Of a stretch of DNA of 64,000 bases, positions 52,384 to 60,909 are shown in pieces (position 1 is the first letter of the stretch; every line of letters starts with the position of its first letter). A program made the position numbers and the translations under genes. Where the stretch lies: the NCBI GenBank assembly GCA_049276455.1, contig JBASWL010000200.1, positions 1-64,000 of the forward strand. The letters run 5' to 3'. The notes under the pieces were generated by a model that did no database searches, was not told where the DNA came from, and was given only the letters and a program-made list of their open reading frames with translations. Origin of the DNA: Georgfuchsia sp049276455. GTDB lineage: Bacteria > Pseudomonadota > Gammaproteobacteria > Burkholderiales > Rhodocyclaceae.

Positions 52384-53169
52384 TTAGTCCTCGTGGGAGG
52401 CAATACGAAAATCCACAGTGGTCATGCATGAGTCTTCCTCCGTTTCTTCAAGCTTGCTCCAGTGACCCAGCTTCAACACTTCGAGCGGCCGAAAATTGGA
52501 CTTGTAAGCCATCTTGCGGCTGTTCCTGATCCAGTAGCCCAAGTACAGATAAGGTAGTTGCAGGTGCTGGCACTGTCCGATCTGCCACAGGATCGAATAG
52601 CTGCCCAAGCTTGCATTTGGCAGATCCGGATCGTAAAACGTGTAGACAGAAGAGATGCCATCGTTCAGAAGATCAATGATGCTCACCATGCGCAACTCGT
52701 CATTCTCGCGGAATTCAATCAGTCGGCTATCGACATGGCTTTGCAGCAGGAAAAGGGCATATTGGTCACGACTGTCCTGATCCATGCCGCCGCCCTGATG
52801 GCGCACCGCCTGGTAGCGCTGGTAGAGTTGATAGTGATCTTCGCGGTAGATCATTGAGCGCTCAATCGCTGTCAGATTGCTATGGCGCTTCAGGGTGCGA
52901 CGCTGGCTGCGGTTGGGACAGAAAATCTCCACCGGCACGCGTGCCGGTTGGCATTCGTGACAAATACCGCAATGCGGCCGGTAGGTGAATACGCCGCTGC
53001 GGCGGAAACCGGCGCGCACCAGTTGACCGTAGGTGTCATTGTCGATCAGGTGGGTCGGTGTCGCGACTTGCGAACGGGCAATGCGACCGGGCAGATAAGA
53101 ACAGCCATAAGGAGCTGTAGCATAGAACTGTAGCAGTGGAAAAGGTGGCAGATCGTTAAGGTGGGCCAT
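52384..53169 (-). CDS. bpt: Aspartate/glutamate leucyltransferase (N-degron)
   Basis: Transfers leucine from Leu-tRNA to N-terminal Asp or Glu of proteins, marking them for ClpS/ClpAP. The 261-residue protein has the ATE_N cysteine motif (HCGICHECQPARVPV), GFRRSGVFTYRP, and the C-terminal ATE domain with YIYLGYWI-type segment LPYLYLGYWIRNSRKMAYK. It lies 3 nt after aat in the same orientation, so both N-degron transferases are co-expressed. Length is normal. Confidence 0.95.
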   Translation of the reverse strand: MAHLNDLPPFPLLQFYATAPYGCSYLPGRIARSQVATPTHLIDNDTYGQLVRAGFRRSGVFTYRPHCGICHECQPARVPVEIFCPNRSQRRTLKRHSNLTAIERSMIYREDHYQLYQRYQAVRHQGGGMDQDSRDQYALFLLQSHVDSRLIEFRENDELRMVSIIDLLNDGISSVYTFYDPDLPNASLGSYSILWQIGQCQHLQLPYLYLGYWIRNSRKMAYKSNFRPLEVLKLGHWSKLEETEEDSCMTTVDFRIASHED

Positions 53170-53172
53170 GGT

Positions 53173-53940
53173 CTATCCCACCTCCTGCCCGGGACTGGCC
53201 CGGCATGGCTCATCCGTCTCATCAGTGCTTATCTTGTGGAAACAATCACGTATGCCATCCATCGGCCACAGTCCCGGCGGCGCACTGCTGTCGACAAGCA
53301 AGCTCAACTCTGCCACGAAATCACCGCGGGAAATGGGGCGGGCGCCAAGCGATGTGAGATGTGCGGTTTCCATTTGACAATCTATTATGCCGAAATCGCG
53401 TTGATGTAAATAGGCGCAGAGGTGGGCGAGTGCAATTTTCGATGCGTTACAGACACAACTGAACATGGATTCGCCAAAGAAGGCGCGGCCAAGGGCAACG
53501 CCATAGAGGCCGCCCGCCAATTTGCCGTCGATCCATGTCTCGACGCTGTGCGCGTAGCCGAGTTCGTGCAGATGCAGATACGCTTTCTGCATTTCATCTG
53601 TGATCCAGGTTCCAGGTTGCCCCTGGCGCGGTACCGTGGCACAGGCATGGATGACTTCGCCGCAGGCGCTGTCAAGCCGTACCTCGTAATCGACATTGCG
53701 CAGTGTGCGTGCAAGCGAGCGCGATATTTTCAGTTCATCAGGATGCAGTACCATGCGGGGGTCTGGGCTCCACCACAGGATCGGGTTGCCGGGTGCATAC
53801 CAGGGAAAGATGCCACGCCGGTAAGCGGCTATCAATCTTTGAGGCGAGAGGTCACCACCAGCGGCCAGCAGGCCCGGTGGGTCATTCAGGGCAGCATCCA
53901 GCGGCGGGAAGGTGATTTCCTCGTCGAGCCAGGGGATCAT
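53173..53940 (-). CDS. aat: Leucyl/phenylalanyl-tRNA-protein transferase
   Basis: Adds Leu or Phe to N-terminal Lys or Arg of proteins in the bacterial N-degron pathway. The 255-residue protein starts MIPWLDEEITFPPLDAAL, with GLLAAGGDLSPQRLIAAYRRGIFPWY, ILWWSPDPRMVL and AFFGESMFSCVCNASKIALAHL. The ATG at 53940 overlaps the murI stop (ATGA). The FFGESMFS-x-x-x-x-ASKIAL segment is near consensus. Confidence 0.96.
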   Translation of the reverse strand: MIPWLDEEITFPPLDAALNDPPGLLAAGGDLSPQRLIAAYRRGIFPWYAPGNPILWWSPDPRMVLHPDELKISRSLARTLRNVDYEVRLDSACGEVIHACATVPRQGQPGTWITDEMQKAYLHLHELGYAHSVETWIDGKLAGGLYGVALGRAFFGESMFSCVCNASKIALAHLCAYLHQRDFGIIDCQMETAHLTSLGARPISRGDFVAELSLLVDSSAPPGLWPMDGIRDCFHKISTDETDEPCRASPGQEVG

Positions 53941-54752
53941 GGCAAGGCAACATTCTGCACAGGCTGCACAATTCGTGGCATCAGCCAATCGAGGTCGAGC
54001 CGGGGCAGGGCGGCCTGCAGGTTTCCCGCGTTGGCACTCGCTTGCAACAGAAGCAGAGGAGTCCTCCTGTCGCTCTTGGCGGCGCTTGCGGAGGGAAGTG
54101 GTTGGGCAACAAGCCGCGAGACCTGTCGTGCCACTGCATCAGCAACGTCGACGAGTTCGGCACGGGATTTCAGCAGTGGTTTCAGTACGGGAGCCAGAAA
54201 CGAATAATGCGTGCAACCCAGTACCAGTTGGTCAATGCCGCGTTCCAGCAGCGGCAGAATTATTGCGGCAATTTCAGCCGAAAACAGCGGATCGTCGAGA
54301 TGCAGGGTTTCAACCCGTGTTGCCCAGCCGGGGCAGGGTTCAATATGGACATGGACCGAGTTCGCGTGATCGCGGATCAGCCTGGCCAGGCGCTCGCTCT
54401 TTGCCGTCGACTCGGTGGCAAGAACGGCGATGCGTCGGGTTTTCGATGCAGCAGCAGCAGGTTTGACGCCAGGCTCGACACCGACAATCGGGATGTCGGG
54501 ATGCCGTTCGCGCAATGCGTTGACTGCCGCCGCCGTTGCAGTATTGCAGGCAACGACAATGACATTACAGCCCAGCGTAGCCAGGTGCTCGCCAATGGCG
54601 AGTACGCGGCTACGGATAAAATCGTCACTCTTGGTCCCATAAGGGACATGGGCGGTATCGGCAAAATAAGTGAGATCTGACTGTGGCAAAGCGCGCGCAA
54701 TTGCGGCTAATACCGAAAGACCGCCAAGGCCAGAGTCGAAGACACCAATCAT
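53937..54752 (-). CDS. murI: Glutamate racemase
   Basis: Interconverts L- and D-glutamate for peptidoglycan. The 271-residue protein has GVFDSGLGGLSVL, YFADTAHVPYGTKS, VVACNTATAAA (first catalytic Cys), GCTHYSFLAP (second catalytic Cys). The start ATG at 54752 is near the fumarase end. It overlaps aat by 4 nt. Confidence 0.96.
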   Translation of the reverse strand: MIGVFDSGLGGLSVLAAIARALPQSDLTYFADTAHVPYGTKSDDFIRSRVLAIGEHLATLGCNVIVVACNTATAAAVNALRERHPDIPIVGVEPGVKPAAAASKTRRIAVLATESTAKSERLARLIRDHANSVHVHIEPCPGWATRVETLHLDDPLFSAEIAAIILPLLERGIDQLVLGCTHYSFLAPVLKPLLKSRAELVDVADAVARQVSRLVAQPLPSASAAKSDRRTPLLLLQASANAGNLQAALPRLDLDWLMPRIVQPVQNVALP

Positions 54753-54781
54753 GGCACTACTGGCCGGAGCGGGTCTGGAAC

Positions 54782-56329
54782 TCAGTGGTGATGGCCGCCG
54801 ATCGATTCAAGAGGGATTTTGCCGATTTTCATCATCCATTCGTGGGGCCCGGTCTGGTGCACCGAGGTGCCTGAAGAATCGACGGCAACAGTGACCGGCA
54901 TGTCCTTCACATCGAATTCGTAGATCGCCTCCATGCCAAGATCCGCGAAGCCGACCACCTTCGCACTCTTGATGGCTTTGGCGACCAGATAGGCCGAGCC
55001 GCCAACGGCCATCAGGTAGGCCGACTTGTTGTCCTTGATGGCTTCGATCGCAACCGAGCCGCGTTCGGATTTGCCGACCATCGAAATGAGGCCGGTCTGT
55101 TCCAGCATCATGCGCGTGAACTTGTCCATGCGCGTTGCCGTGGTGGGGCCGGCGGGGCCGACCACCTCATCGCGTACCGGGTCGACCGGGCCGACGTAAT
55201 AGATGACGCGGTTGGTGAAGTCGACCGGGAGCTTTTCGCCCCTGGCCAGCATGTCCTGGATGCGCTTGTGCGCGGCGTCGCGGCCGGTCAGCATCTTGCC
55301 GTTCAGGAGCAGTTTCTGGCCGGGCTTCCATGCGGCGACCTGCTCGCGCGTGAGCGTGTCGAGGTTGACCGAGGTAGCGGATTTGGTGTCGGCGGTCCAG
55401 GTGACGTTCGGCCAGTCGGAAAGCTTGGGTGGTTCCAGTTTCGCCGGGCCGGTACCGTCGAGATGGAAATGAATGTGGCGCGTGGCAGCGCAGTTCGGGA
55501 TCAATGCCACCGGCAGGTTGGCGGCGTGGCAGGGATAGTCGAGTACCTTCACGTCGAGCACGGTGGTGAGGCCGCCAAGGCCCTGCGCGCCGATGCCAAG
55601 TGAATTGACCTTGTCGTAGAGTTCGAGGCGCAGTTCCTCGGCGCGGGTGAGCGTTTCGCCCTTGGCCGCACGCGCCTGCAATTCGTGGATGTTGACCGGC
55701 GCCATGATCGATTCCTTGGCCAGCAGCATGGCTTTTTCCGGCGTGCCGCCGATGCCGAGCCCGAGAATGCCCGGCGGGCACCAGCCGGCGCCCATGGCCG
55801 GTACCATTTTCAATACCCACTCGACCAGGTCGTCGGAGGGGTTCAACATGGCGAACTTGGATTTCGCTTCCGAGCCGCCACCCTTGGCTGCGCAGATGAC
55901 CTCGACATGATCGCCGGGGACAAGCTCGTAATGCACCACGGCCGGCGTGTTGTCCTTGGTGTTCTTGCGCGCACCTGCCGGATCGGCCAGCACGGACGCA
56001 CGCAATGGATTATCCACATTGGTGTAGGCGCGGCGCACGCCTTCGTCAATCATCTCCTGCACGCTGAGCCTGGACTCCCAGCGCACGTCCATGCCGACCT
56101 TGATGAACACCAGCGCAATGCCGGTGTCCTGGCAGATGGGGCGGTGTCCCTCGGCGCACATGCGCGAGTTGGTGATGATCTGTGCGATGGCATCCTTTGC
56201 CGCAGGCGACTCTTCGTGCTCATATGCTTCACCGAGTGCCTTGATGTAGTCGACGGGATGGTAATAGCTGATGTACTGGAAAGCGTCAGCGATGGACTGG
56301 ATCAGGTCTTCCTGTTTGATGGTGGTCAT
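54782..56329 (-). CDS. Fumarate hydratase, class I
   Basis: Iron-sulfur fumarase (FumA/FumB type) of the TCA cycle, 515 residues. The N-terminal domain has RPICQDTGIALVFIKVG with one of the three cluster cysteines; later GWCPPGILGLGIGG and IPNCAATRHIHFHLDG hold the others. The C-terminal tail ends GKIPLESIGGHHH. Class I enzymes are oxygen-sensitive, in line with a low-oxygen lifestyle. It lies after murI-aat-bpt in the same orientation. Confidence 0.95.
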   Translation of the reverse strand: MTTIKQEDLIQSIADAFQYISYYHPVDYIKALGEAYEHEESPAAKDAIAQIITNSRMCAEGHRPICQDTGIALVFIKVGMDVRWESRLSVQEMIDEGVRRAYTNVDNPLRASVLADPAGARKNTKDNTPAVVHYELVPGDHVEVICAAKGGGSEAKSKFAMLNPSDDLVEWVLKMVPAMGAGWCPPGILGLGIGGTPEKAMLLAKESIMAPVNIHELQARAAKGETLTRAEELRLELYDKVNSLGIGAQGLGGLTTVLDVKVLDYPCHAANLPVALIPNCAATRHIHFHLDGTGPAKLEPPKLSDWPNVTWTADTKSATSVNLDTLTREQVAAWKPGQKLLLNGKMLTGRDAAHKRIQDMLARGEKLPVDFTNRVIYYVGPVDPVRDEVVGPAGPTTATRMDKFTRMMLEQTGLISMVGKSERGSVAIEAIKDNKSAYLMAVGGSAYLVAKAIKSAKVVGFADLGMEAIYEFDVKDMPVTVAVDSSGTSVHQTGPHEWMMKIGKIPLESIGGHHH

Positions 56330-56574
56330 GAAGTTTTCTCGAGTGATTTGTGTTCGGGTTTAACGATGCCGTTCACCTGGAATTCCAATGTTGCATGGCG
56401 TGACGGAATTTTACACTGACCTCCCCTGCCATCGGCATCTGGAATTTAGTAAGCAATGCGTAAGCGCGCCGGCCTGATAATGCAGCCCAACAAGGTAATA
56501 TCGGGCTGATACCAATAGGCTAGCTCGATTGAATTTCCCGGCGCGTCGCCGCCGACAACAAGCAGGAGGAAAAA

Positions 56575-58563
56575 ATGTCCAAATCGATTGAATCGGTATC
56601 GCATGAGCACCGTTTGTTCCCGCCGTCTGAACAATTCGCGCATCACGCCACGATCTCTGGCATGGCTGCATACGAGGCATTGTGCGAAGAAGCTTCACGC
56701 GACTACGAAGGTTTCTGGGCTCGGCTGGCACGTGAGCATGTGCTGTGGCGCGAACCCTTCACCAAGGTGCTCGATGAATCCAATGCGCCGTTCTACCAAT
56801 GGTTCGCCGATGGCAAACTGAATGTCTCGTGGAACTGTCTGGATCGCAACGTCAATGCTGGACTCGGCGACAAGACTGCGCTGATCTTCGAGGGCGACGA
56901 TGGTGCGGTCACCCAGATCAACTATCGCGATCTGCTGTATCGCGTCAGCAAGTTCGCCAATGCACTCAGGGAGCAGGGTATAGGCAAGGGCGATCGCGTC
57001 ATCATCTACCTGCCGTTGTCGATTGAGGGCGTGGTAGCGATGCAGGCTTGCGCCCGCATCGGCGCAATTCATTCGGTCGTGTTTGGTGGATTCTCATCGA
57101 AATCGCTTGAGGAACGCATCATCGATGCAGGCGCAGTCGCAGTGATCACGGCGGACGGCCAGTATCGCGGCGGCAAGGTGCTGCCCTTGAAGAGCATTGT
57201 GGACGAAGGCATCGCCCTGATTGGCGACAAGTCGACCATTCGCACCGTCATCGTGATTCAGCGCACCGGCGCCGAAACCCATATGGTGCATGGCCGCGAT
57301 CATTGGTGGCATCACCTCGAGGTCGGCCAGGCTGAGACCTGTGAGCCGGAGTGGGTCGAAGCGGAACACCCGTTGTTCATTCTCTATACCTCCGGTTCCA
57401 CCGGCAAGCCGAAAGGTGTGCAGCACAGTTCGGGCGGCTATCTGCTCCTGGCCCGACTTACGATGCTATGGACTTTCGACGTCAAGCCCGATGACGTGTT
57501 CTGGTGTACAGCCGACATCGGCTGGATCACCGGTCATACCTACGTCGCCTATGGGCCGCTGGTCTGTGGTTCGACAGCACTGATCTTTGAAGGCGTACCG
57601 ACCTGGCCGAATGCCGGCCGTTTCTGGGAAATGATCGAGCGGCACAAGGTCAACACCTTCTACACGGCACCGACCGCGATCCGCGCCCTGATCAAGGCAT
57701 CGGAAACGGTTCCCGAGACCCACCCGCGAAACTACAATCTCGACAGCTTGCGCCTGCTCGGCACGGTTGGCGAGCCAATCAATCCGGAAGCCTGGATCTG
57801 GTATTACACCGAAGTCGGAAGGAGTCGCTGCCCGATCGTCGATACCTTCTGGCAGACCGAAACCGGCGCTCATGTGATTACGCCGCTGCCCGGCGCAACA
57901 CCGCTGGTCCCGGGTTCCTGCACGCTGCCATTTCCAGGTATCCAGGCTTCCATTGTCGATGAGGCCGGCCAGGAACTGGAGTGGGGCAAGGGTGGTTCAC
58001 TCGTCATTACCCGGCCCTGGCCCTCGATGATTCGCACCATATGGGGCGATCCCGAGCGCTTCAAAATATCCTATTTCCCTGAAGAACTTGGTGGCAAGCT
58101 GTATCTTGCCGGCGATGGTGCCATGCGAGATGCCCGTAGCGGCTACTTCACCATCATGGGCCGCATTGACGATGTATTGAATGTTTCCGGTCATCGTCTT
58201 GGCACCATGGAAATCGAATCCGCGCTGGTCTCCAATCCATTGGTGGCTGAGGCGGCGGTGGTTGGCCGCCCCGACGAAGTGAGCGGTGAAGCAATTAGCG
58301 CCTTCGTCGTGCTCAAGCGGTCAAGGCCCGTGGGTGACGAGGCTGTCCAGGTGGCCAACGAGCTGCGCAACTGGGTCGCCAAGGAAATCGGCGCACTGGC
58401 CAAGCCCAAGGACATCCGCTTTGGTGACAACCTGCCGAAGACACGTTCGGGGAAAATCATGCGGCGCTTGTTGCGCTCACTGGCCAAGGGCGACGAGATC
58501 ACGCAGGATGTGTCGACGCTGGAGAACCCGGCGATTCTGGAACAACTTAAACAGACGGCTTGA
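56575..58563 (+). CDS. acs: Acetyl-CoA synthetase
   Basis: AMP-forming ligase activating acetate. The 662-residue protein has the acyl-adenylate motif LYTSGSTGKPKGVQHSSGG, WCTADIGWITGHTYVAYGPL, and the C-terminal LPKTRSGKIMRRLLRS whose lysine is the acetylation site. It starts at the ATG at 56575 with AGGAGGAAAAA before it. The final segment NPAILEQLKQTA recurs twice just downstream in decayed copies (58589-58626 and 60726-60880). Confidence 0.96.
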   Translation: MSKSIESVSHEHRLFPPSEQFAHHATISGMAAYEALCEEASRDYEGFWARLAREHVLWREPFTKVLDESNAPFYQWFADGKLNVSWNCLDRNVNAGLGDKTALIFEGDDGAVTQINYRDLLYRVSKFANALREQGIGKGDRVIIYLPLSIEGVVAMQACARIGAIHSVVFGGFSSKSLEERIIDAGAVAVITADGQYRGGKVLPLKSIVDEGIALIGDKSTIRTVIVIQRTGAETHMVHGRDHWWHHLEVGQAETCEPEWVEAEHPLFILYTSGSTGKPKGVQHSSGGYLLLARLTMLWTFDVKPDDVFWCTADIGWITGHTYVAYGPLVCGSTALIFEGVPTWPNAGRFWEMIERHKVNTFYTAPTAIRALIKASETVPETHPRNYNLDSLRLLGTVGEPINPEAWIWYYTEVGRSRCPIVDTFWQTETGAHVITPLPGATPLVPGSCTLPFPGIQASIVDEAGQELEWGKGGSLVITRPWPSMIRTIWGDPERFKISYFPEELGGKLYLAGDGAMRDARSGYFTIMGRIDDVLNVSGHRLGTMEIESALVSNPLVAEAAVVGRPDEVSGEAISAFVVLKRSRPVGDEAVQVANELRNWVAKEIGALAKPKDIRFGDNLPKTRSGKIMRRLLRSLAKGDEITQDVSTLENPAILEQLKQTA

Positions 58564-58588
58564 GTTATGTAGAGATGCCCGCAGCCAC

Positions 58589-58626
58589 AACCCGACAATT
58601 CTGGAACAAATCAAGCAGACGACTTG
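58589..58626 (+). repeat. Decayed copy of the acs 3' tail (38 bp)
   Basis: 58589-58626 matches acs 58525-58562 at 32 of 38 positions by hand alignment and would encode NPTILEQIKQTT versus acs NPAILEQLKQTA. It starts 25 nt after the acs stop codon, so it is a tandem remnant. Because the differences preserve the peptide, it looks like the tail of a diverged paralogue rather than a fresh duplication. Confidence 0.85.
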
Positions 58627-58676
58627 CGGCCCGATGTAATCATTAACAACTTCGCTGCGCCATCAACCAGGACACA

Positions 58677-58916
58677 TTAATCACCTTGCAGCCAGGCGGT
58701 GACTTTCTTCGGGTCGGGCAGACTTCCCGAGTGAACTACCTTGCCATCAATGACCAGACCCGGGGTGCTCATGATGCCGTAACCGACTATGGTGGCCATG
58801 TCTTCGACCTTTTCGAGACTGATGGCGACTCCCGCCTGTTCCGCTGCCAGTTTCACCATTTCCGCAAGCGTTTTGCAGCGAGCGCAACCCGGTCCAAGTA
58901 CTTTGACTTCTTTCAT
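58677..58916 (-). CDS. Small thioredoxin-like redox protein
   Basis: 79-residue thioredoxin-fold protein with the redox motif GPGCARCKTL (CxxC = CARC) near the N-terminus and the cis-proline segment MSTPGLVIDGKVV. This minimal family (thioredoxin-like, about 80 residues) is found beside ArsP-type permeases. The ATG at 58916 follows GAGGAGAG; 11 earlier codons in frame are not used. It is the last of the three genes transcribed from the sigma factor and permease; the gap to the permease is 10 nt. Confidence 0.88.
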   Translation of the reverse strand: MKEVKVLGPGCARCKTLAEMVKLAAEQAGVAISLEKVEDMATIVGYGIMSTPGLVIDGKVVHSGSLPDPKKVTAWLQGD

Positions 58917-58926
58917 GATTCTCTCC

Positions 58927-59982
58927 TCATAACACAGCATTGAATACATAGCCGACCATCAGAATGCCCAAGGCAACGACGCCGGCGAAGGTGGCAATCA
59001 GACGGGGCTTCAGGGCCTTGCGCAGAATAATCATCTCGGGTACAGACAAGGCAATCACGCTCATCATGAATGCCAGGACGGTACCCAGCGCAGCGCCCTT
59101 GCCGATCAGCGCTTCAACTATCGGGATGATGCCTGCGGCATTGGTGTACATCGGTACCCCGAGCAATACCGCTGCTGGCACTGCCCACCAAACATCCTTG
59201 CCCATGAACGACGCCATGAAGTCCTCGGGAACGTAACCATGAATACCCGCGCCCACAGCAATACCAGCCACGACATAAGGCCACACCTTGGCCACGATTT
59301 CCCGAATGTGACTCAGGCCTGCTTTGCCACGCTCAACCCAGGACAGTTCGTTGCCTTCGTAACCATGGTCGCTTCTGGCCTGGATAGCCTGCACCCAGTC
59401 CTCCAGATGACGTTCCATAGGCATCCGGCCAATGACCAGTCCGGCCACGATGGCCACCAGCAATCCCAATCCAAGGTAGAGTGCGGCGACCTTCCAGCCA
59501 AACATCCCGAATAACAGCGCCAGGGCCACCTCGTTGACCATCGGTGCGGAAATCAGGAAGGAAAAGGTGATCCCCAGAGGAACTCCTGCCGACAGGAAAC
59601 CGATGAACAGGGGAACTGCCGAGCAGGAGCAAAATGGTGTCACGATACCCAGCGAGGCAGCCAGGATGTTGCCAATCCCCATACGCTTGCCGGATAGAAG
59701 TGCCCGGGTGCGTTCCGGAGCAAAAAAGGTCTGGATGACACCCATGACAAACACGATGCCCGTCAGCAGCAGCATGACCTTCGGCGTGTCGTAAAGGAAA
59801 AAGTGAATGGCTTCACCCAGCGCCGTTTTTCGGCCAAGGCCAAGCAGGCTCAGGGTGAAGTCGGCAAACTCCGTCAGGTGAGCGTAGGCAGCCAGCCATA
59901 GCACGGCAGCGACAGTAACGCCGATTGTCCAGCGTAGGCTATGGTTCGTTTCTTTGGAGCTCGGTGATGTTTTGGGGTCCAT
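58927..59982 (-). CDS. DUF318/ArsP-like permease
   Basis: 351-residue inner-membrane protein with about eight hydrophobic segments. The key motifs are TPFCSCSAVPLFIGFLSAGVP (three-residue spaced cysteines) and VPMYTNAAGIIPIVEAL, the family signature; related ArsP proteins export trivalent organoarsenicals and their cysteines are important. Substrate here is unknown; the redox protein and ECF sigma beside it suggest response to a thiol-reactive metal or metalloid. A candidate ECF-type promoter lies at 60016-60043. Confidence 0.88.
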   Translation of the reverse strand: MDPKTSPSSKETNHSLRWTIGVTVAAVLWLAAYAHLTEFADFTLSLLGLGRKTALGEAIHFFLYDTPKVMLLLTGIVFVMGVIQTFFAPERTRALLSGKRMGIGNILAASLGIVTPFCSCSAVPLFIGFLSAGVPLGITFSFLISAPMVNEVALALLFGMFGWKVAALYLGLGLLVAIVAGLVIGRMPMERHLEDWVQAIQARSDHGYEGNELSWVERGKAGLSHIREIVAKVWPYVVAGIAVGAGIHGYVPEDFMASFMGKDVWWAVPAAVLLGVPMYTNAAGIIPIVEALIGKGAALGTVLAFMMSVIALSVPEMIILRKALKPRLIATFAGVVALGILMVGYVFNAVL

Positions 59983-60015
59983 TGCTTGCTCTTTGATTGT
60001 CCCTCTTCACTATGG

Positions 60016-60043
60016 GAGACGAAGCAGCAGGGCAAAGGATGCA
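60016..60043 (-). promoter_or_regulatory. Candidate ECF-type promoter before the permease gene
   Basis: On the minus strand TGCATCC (60043-60037) and CGTCTC (60021-60016) are 15 bp apart, in the gap between the sigma factor and the permease gene. CGTC at -10 is typical of ECF sigma factors. The -35 does not match a well-established consensus, so this is a suggestion only. Confidence 0.35.
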
Positions 60044-60056
60044 GGGCGTAGCGAAA

Positions 60057-60599
60057 TTATTTTGCCAAAGGCGGACGCGGGACGAAACAGCAGACATGAC
60101 CCATCTCGTCAAATTCAACCTGGCATGCCGTCACGAGTTGTTCTCGCAATCGCTTTCTGGCACGCTGAACACGGGATTTTGCGGCGGGTAGCGTCAGCCC
60201 CAGGTGGTCTGCAAAAGCTCGCTGGGAAAGCCCTTCTACGTCACAAAGGGTAATGGCCTCACGGTCTTCGACGGAAAGCTCTGAAAGTACTCTTGGCAGA
60301 CAATGGGAAAGCGCATCTACCGGTTCAGGCAACTCAGCCTCGGCAAACCCGGGCATTTCCTCGTCCAGTGAAACTTCCTCTCGGCTCAGACGGTAGCGGT
60401 CAACGAGTAGATTCCGGGCGACCTGAAAGAGCCACGCCCTACGGTTGTCAATGCTGCACAGTCCGTTATCCAATCGCGTGGCGCGGAGAAAGACTTCCTG
60501 CACCAGATCATTAGCTTCCTGAACATCCGGAATCCGGCTAGCCACGAAGAGAAGGAGTTCACGCTGGTGAGCATCCCAAGCGTCAATAATGCACTTCAC
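60057..60599 (-). CDS. sigZ: ECF sigma factor, SigZ-like
   Basis: 180-residue RNA polymerase sigma factor. Region 2 is seen in ELLLFVASRI and NDLVQEVFLRA; region 4 has LSELSVEDREAITLCDVEGL and the HTH AFADHLGLTLPAAKSRVQRARK. A short cysteine-containing C-terminal tail (ACQVEFDEMGHVCCFVPR) suggests metal or redox sensing as in SigZ proteins. The start is GTG at 60599 with no strong ribosome site. No anti-sigma gene is adjacent; the tail may replace one. Confidence 0.87.
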   Translation of the reverse strand: MKCIIDAWDAHQRELLLFVASRIPDVQEANDLVQEVFLRATRLDNGLCSIDNRRAWLFQVARNLLVDRYRLSREEVSLDEEMPGFAEAELPEPVDALSHCLPRVLSELSVEDREAITLCDVEGLSQRAFADHLGLTLPAAKSRVQRARKRLREQLVTACQVEFDEMGHVCCFVPRPPLAK

Positions 60600-60725
60600 G
60601 GGTGGCCCCGAGTTGGACTATGCCTTGCTGACAGCATTCTCTTGGGACCAATGAGTAAAGCCATGCTCTAACTGAAATTGAATGATTGGAAGTCCACATT
60701 GTAAGGGCCTTGCCAGAGAAAACAG

Positions 60726-60880
60726 CACCATGGAAATCGAATCCGCGCTGGTTTCCAACCCATTGGTAGCTGAGGCGGCGCTTGTTGTGCTCACTGGCCA
60801 AGGACGACGAGATCACGCAGGACGTATCGACGCTGGAGAAGGCGATCCTGTAGTAACTCAAGCAGACGGCCTGAGTTGCT
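60726..60880 (+). pseudogene. Decayed second copy of the acs 3' end
   Basis: 60726-60780 matches acs 58203-58257 at 52 of 55 positions; 60781-60840 matches acs 58467-58526 at 56 of 60. The intervening 209 bp of acs are deleted exactly between two GCGGCG repeats. After 60840 the match resumes with small gaps through the acs tail to GAGTT (about 60880). It is in the acs orientation and not translatable as acs. It lies just before the GTG of the sigma factor gene. Confidence 0.9.
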
Positions 60881-60909
60881 CAGTCGGATTTTCGTGGAGG
60901 TATAAAACC

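Noticed and set aside
60583..60861. 92-codon minus-strand frame between sigZ and the HD-GYP gene
   Set aside because: It is read from the antisense of the acs remnant.
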